Source: an uncultured Marinilabiliales bacterium (lineage in GTDB: Bacteria; Bacteroidota; Bacteroidia; Bacteroidales; BM520). From it: a stretch of 16,742 bases of DNA. How positions within the stretch are numbered: position 1 is the first letter of the stretch; each line of letters begins with the position of its first letter. Where the stretch lies: assembly GCA_937877575.1 (NCBI GenBank), contig CALFIZ010000003.1, positions 1-16,742 on the forward strand. Reading direction: 5' to 3'. A program made the translations under genes and the position numbers. Below the pieces are notes generated by a model. It was not told the DNA's origin. It saw only the letters and a list, made by a program, of their open reading frames with translations, and ran no database searches. This document shows positions 14,810 to 16,742 of the stretch, piece after piece.

Positions 14810-16054
14810 CTACAGCTTTACCTCGGTGATAATGTTATGCAAGTCCTCATTACTGTCAAATTCCACTCCGATATAATTGTCAGTCCAGCCGACCCAGCGC
14901 CCGGCCTCATTACGGCGTTCGAAGAGGACGTCATGAACGGTTCCCCTGTTAAGCGTTATGAACTCTCCCCATTTCTTGTCTGACAGTTTGTGTAGTTCCT
15001 CGCTGCGCCTTGTTTTCTCCTGACCCGGAACTTTGTCGGTGTATTTCGATGCAACCGCTTCCGGTCTGTCGGAATACGAAAACACATGCAGATACGATAT
15101 CGGTACTGATTCTATAAACGACTCGCAGTCGGCAAAATCCTGCACGGTTTCGCCCGGGAAACCGGTTATCAAATCCACAGCCAAGCAGCATAGCGGCTTT
15201 ACTGCCTTGATTTCGAGCAGTTTGTCCCTGAATAAACTTGTGTCGTAACGGCGGTGCATCAGCTTCAGGATTCTATCGCTGCCACTCTGGAGCGGTATGT
15301 GGAAATGCGGCATCAGTTTGTCGGTTTCATTCAGAAGAATTATTATCCTTGACTCGAGCAGATTCGGCTCTATCGAAGAAATGCGTATCCGTTTCAGTCC
15401 GTCGATTCCTATCAACTCGTTGAGAAGCATATATAGCGATTCGCCGTTTTTCTTGCCGAATTCTCCGAGATTCACGCCATCAAGCACTATTTCCTTCTTC
15501 CCGCCATCAACGGCTTTCCGAGCCGCTTTAATGACATTTTCCACAGTGTCGCTCCTGCTTCTTCCACGTGAATAGGGAATTGCACAGTATGTGCAGAAAT
15601 AGTCGCATCCGTCCTGTATTTTCAGAAACGACCTCGTCCTGGAATCATCGGATATTGCCGGATGGTAGCTGAAATGTCTGGAATCGTCGGGATTGGAAAC
15701 CTTAACCGTGTCTTCTGCCATGCCGTCGATTATTTCAGGCAGCCTGAACTTGGTTTCATTGCCGCATACGAATACAACGTTGGGCATTTCAGCCAGCTCT
15801 TCAGGACGCAGCTGCGAATAACAACCGATGACGATTATCTTAATTGAAGGATTAACCGATACGGCATGCCTTATCGCCTGACGACACTTCTTCTCTGCGT
15901 GTTCGGTTACGGTACAACTGTTAATTATATGAATGTCAGCCTGTTGTATGCAGTCAACGATGCTGTGACCTCCTTCTTTCAGTTTTCTGCCAATGGAAGT
16001 CGTCTCCGAAAAATTCAGCTTACATCCAAAAGTCTGCATCGAAATTGCTGTCAT
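14810..16054 (-). CDS. mtaB: tRNA t6A37 methylthiotransferase (MtaB/MiaB family)
   Basis: This radical-SAM enzyme adds a methylthio group to t6A at tRNA position 37. The 414 residues contain the N-terminal UPF0004 domain with cysteines Cys11 (FGCKLNFSE), Cys47 (NSCTVTEHA) and Cys78 (IGCYSQ) that bind one FeS cluster. The radical-SAM CxxxCxxC is Cys150, Cys154 and Cys157 (DGCDYFCTYC). LDGVNLGEFG, HIPLQSGSDRILKLMHRRY (in part) and ITGFPGET follow. The short C-terminal region with NYIGVEF is TRAM-like. The FGCKLNxSET start and NSCTVTxxAxxK pattern point to MtaB rather than MiaB or RimO. It is convergent with rplS and divergent from the deacetylase-like gene. Confidence 0.92.
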   Translation of the reverse strand: MTAISMQTFGCKLNFSETTSIGRKLKEGGHSIVDCIQQADIHIINSCTVTEHAEKKCRQAIRHAVSVNPSIKIIVIGCYSQLRPEELAEMPNVVFVCGNETKFRLPEIIDGMAEDTVKVSNPDDSRHFSYHPAISDDSRTRSFLKIQDGCDYFCTYCAIPYSRGRSRSDTVENVIKAARKAVDGGKKEIVLDGVNLGEFGKKNGESLYMLLNELIGIDGLKRIRISSIEPNLLESRIIILLNETDKLMPHFHIPLQSGSDRILKLMHRRYDTSLFRDKLLEIKAVKPLCCLAVDLITGFPGETVQDFADCESFIESVPISYLHVFSYSDRPEAVASKYTDKVPGQEKTRRSEELHKLSDKKWGEFITLNRGTVHDVLFERRNEAGRWVGWTDNYIGVEFDSNEDLHNIITEVKL

Positions 16055-16060
16055 CTCTTT

Positions 16061-16091
16061 TTTGTTTTCTTCGTATTTTCTATTAATTTTG
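16061..16091 (+). promoter_or_regulatory. Promoter for the deacetylase-like gene
   Basis: TTTG (16061-16064) and TAATTTTG (16084-16091) are separated by 19 bp, a close match to the Bacteroidetes -33/-7 consensus. The ATG at 16112 is 20 bp downstream. Confidence 0.65.
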
Positions 16092-16099
16092 CAAAAATA
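16092..16099 (-). promoter_or_regulatory. -7 element for mtaB
   Basis: On the minus strand TATTTTTG fits TAnnTTTG and lies 37 bp upstream of the mtaB ATG. It directly abuts the -7 element of the opposite promoter. No clear -33 partner is seen. Confidence 0.45.
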
Positions 16100-16111
16100 A
16101 TAAAACTTATC

Positions 16112-16591
16112 ATGCTGAACGTTTATGTGGACAAATTATCTGAAAGGGTGAAATACACTTTCGGTTTTGTGTTCTCACGTCTGATAATCACTGACTACAG
16201 ACTGACTGATAAGTTTGATGACTTCATCTCAGCTGAAGGTTTAAAAATCGTATATGCAAACCGGAAAACAGGGGATTACCCGCTGATTTATGCGTTTGAT
16301 TTTCTGTTTGATACCGATTCTGATAAAGTGATTGGCGTTGAATGTGAAACTGTGGATTCAGTCAAGGTCCTGTTTCCTCATAAATGCCCTGATTCGATAA
16401 TATCTTTCGATATCTTCGCTGCAACATTCTATATGATAAGCCGTTATGAGGAATATTCACAGCATCGCCAGAATCTTCTTGATGAGCATGGAAGATATAT
16501 GCACGTTAATTCGGTGGCATATAGGGGGAATTTCATGGATTGTCCTGTCGTCCATATTTGGTGCGCAATGCTTGAGGACAAACTGAAACAG
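16112..16591 (+). CDS. N-terminal part of a polysaccharide-deacetylase-like protein (Bacteroidetes family)
   Basis: The ATG at 16112 opens a frame that continues to the window edge. Residues 1-160 read MLNVYVDKLSERVKYTFGF, then DYRLTDKFDDFI, DIFAATFYMISRYEEYS (about 92-108) and a PVVHIWCAML stretch near 150. This is the conserved N-terminal domain (DUF7033-like, from memory) that precedes a polysaccharide deacetylase catalytic domain in Bacteroidetes proteins. The catalytic domain is not reached, because the sequence changes character at about 16592. No signal peptide is visible. It may act in cell-surface glycan modification, a family-level guess. Confidence 0.75.
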
Positions 16592-16742
16592 ATCATCTTC
16601 TGCGACCTGTCCACGCCGAAGGGCGACGGCAGCTTCAACGTCTATGACGACATCCGAAGCAAGCTGGAGGCGCTGGGCGTTCCGCGGGATGAAATCGCCT
16701 TTATCCATGAGGCAACCACAGAGACGCAGAAGGCCGAGCTGT
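16592..16742 (+). CDS. Internal fragment of a conjugative-element helicase, joined in frame to the deacetylase-like gene
   Basis: The same frame continues as IIFCDLSTPKGDGSFNVYDD, then RSKLEALG, EIAFIHEATTETQKAEL to the edge. I recognise this as the helicase C-terminal region of the very large SNF2/methylase-type proteins carried by integrative conjugative elements, mainly in Firmicutes. GC is 89 of 151 nt, against 65 of 150 just before the join, and codons are visibly GC-ending. Neither end of the helicase is present. It looks foreign to the rest of the window. Confidence 0.7.
   Translation, partial: MIFCDLSTPKGDGSFNVYDDIRSKLEALGVPRDEIAFIHEATTETQKAEL

Overview
This looks like a stretch of chromosome from a Bacteroidota (Bacteroidales-type) bacterium, probably a metagenome-derived contig. 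The evidence is repeated -7 elements of the form TAnnTTTG, a Bacteroidetes-type omega subunit, a BamD-omega-PorD-RecN gene order, and a secreted peptidase with a type IX secretion (T9SS) C-terminal domain. Most of the window is ordinary core genome; the two ends are the unusual parts.

Left end (1-1324, + strand): accessory genes. There is the 3' tail of an unidentified gene, a 191-residue protein of unknown function, and a 177-residue protein that reads like the sulfur-binding domain of phosphorothioate-dependent restriction enzymes but has no HNH nuclease domain. This is probably the edge of a defence island. It converges, with only 31 bp between, on a malic enzyme gene that stops where the phosphotransacetylase-like domain of the long Bacteroidales form would start.

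1356-4531 (- strand): an operon-like run of prfA (release factor 1), pyrF (OMP decarboxylase) and the malic enzyme, with 22-bp gaps. It is divergent from folA (dihydrofolate reductase, +). Then come tRNA-His with its own terminator and a secreted subtilisin-like T9SS cargo protease.

6942-10310: an XRE-type regulator (-) is divergent from nrnA (oligoribonuclease/pAp phosphatase), an FKBP-type isomerase lipoprotein that overlaps nrnA, and galK. Three perfect copies of the 12-bp palindrome TTACAAAAGTAA lie upstream of the regulator and are probable operators.

10378-14748 (+): bamD, rpoZ, porD and recN form a tight run covering outer-membrane assembly, RNA polymerase, T9SS and DNA repair. rplS (L19) follows with its own promoter and a strong bidirectional terminator shared with the convergent mtaB (tRNA methylthiotransferase, -).

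Right end (16112-16742): mtaB is divergent from a gene that begins as a Bacteroidetes polysaccharide-deacetylase-like protein. At about 16592 it switches in frame to GC-richer sequence encoding a piece of a conjugative-element helicase of a type familiar from Firmicutes. By hand count GC is about 43% in the 150 nt before the switch and about 59% after it. This is most likely a chimeric assembly join, less likely a real recombination.

No stretch longer than about 230 bp lacks a gene. No CRISPR array, rRNA, complete insertion sequence or origin was seen.
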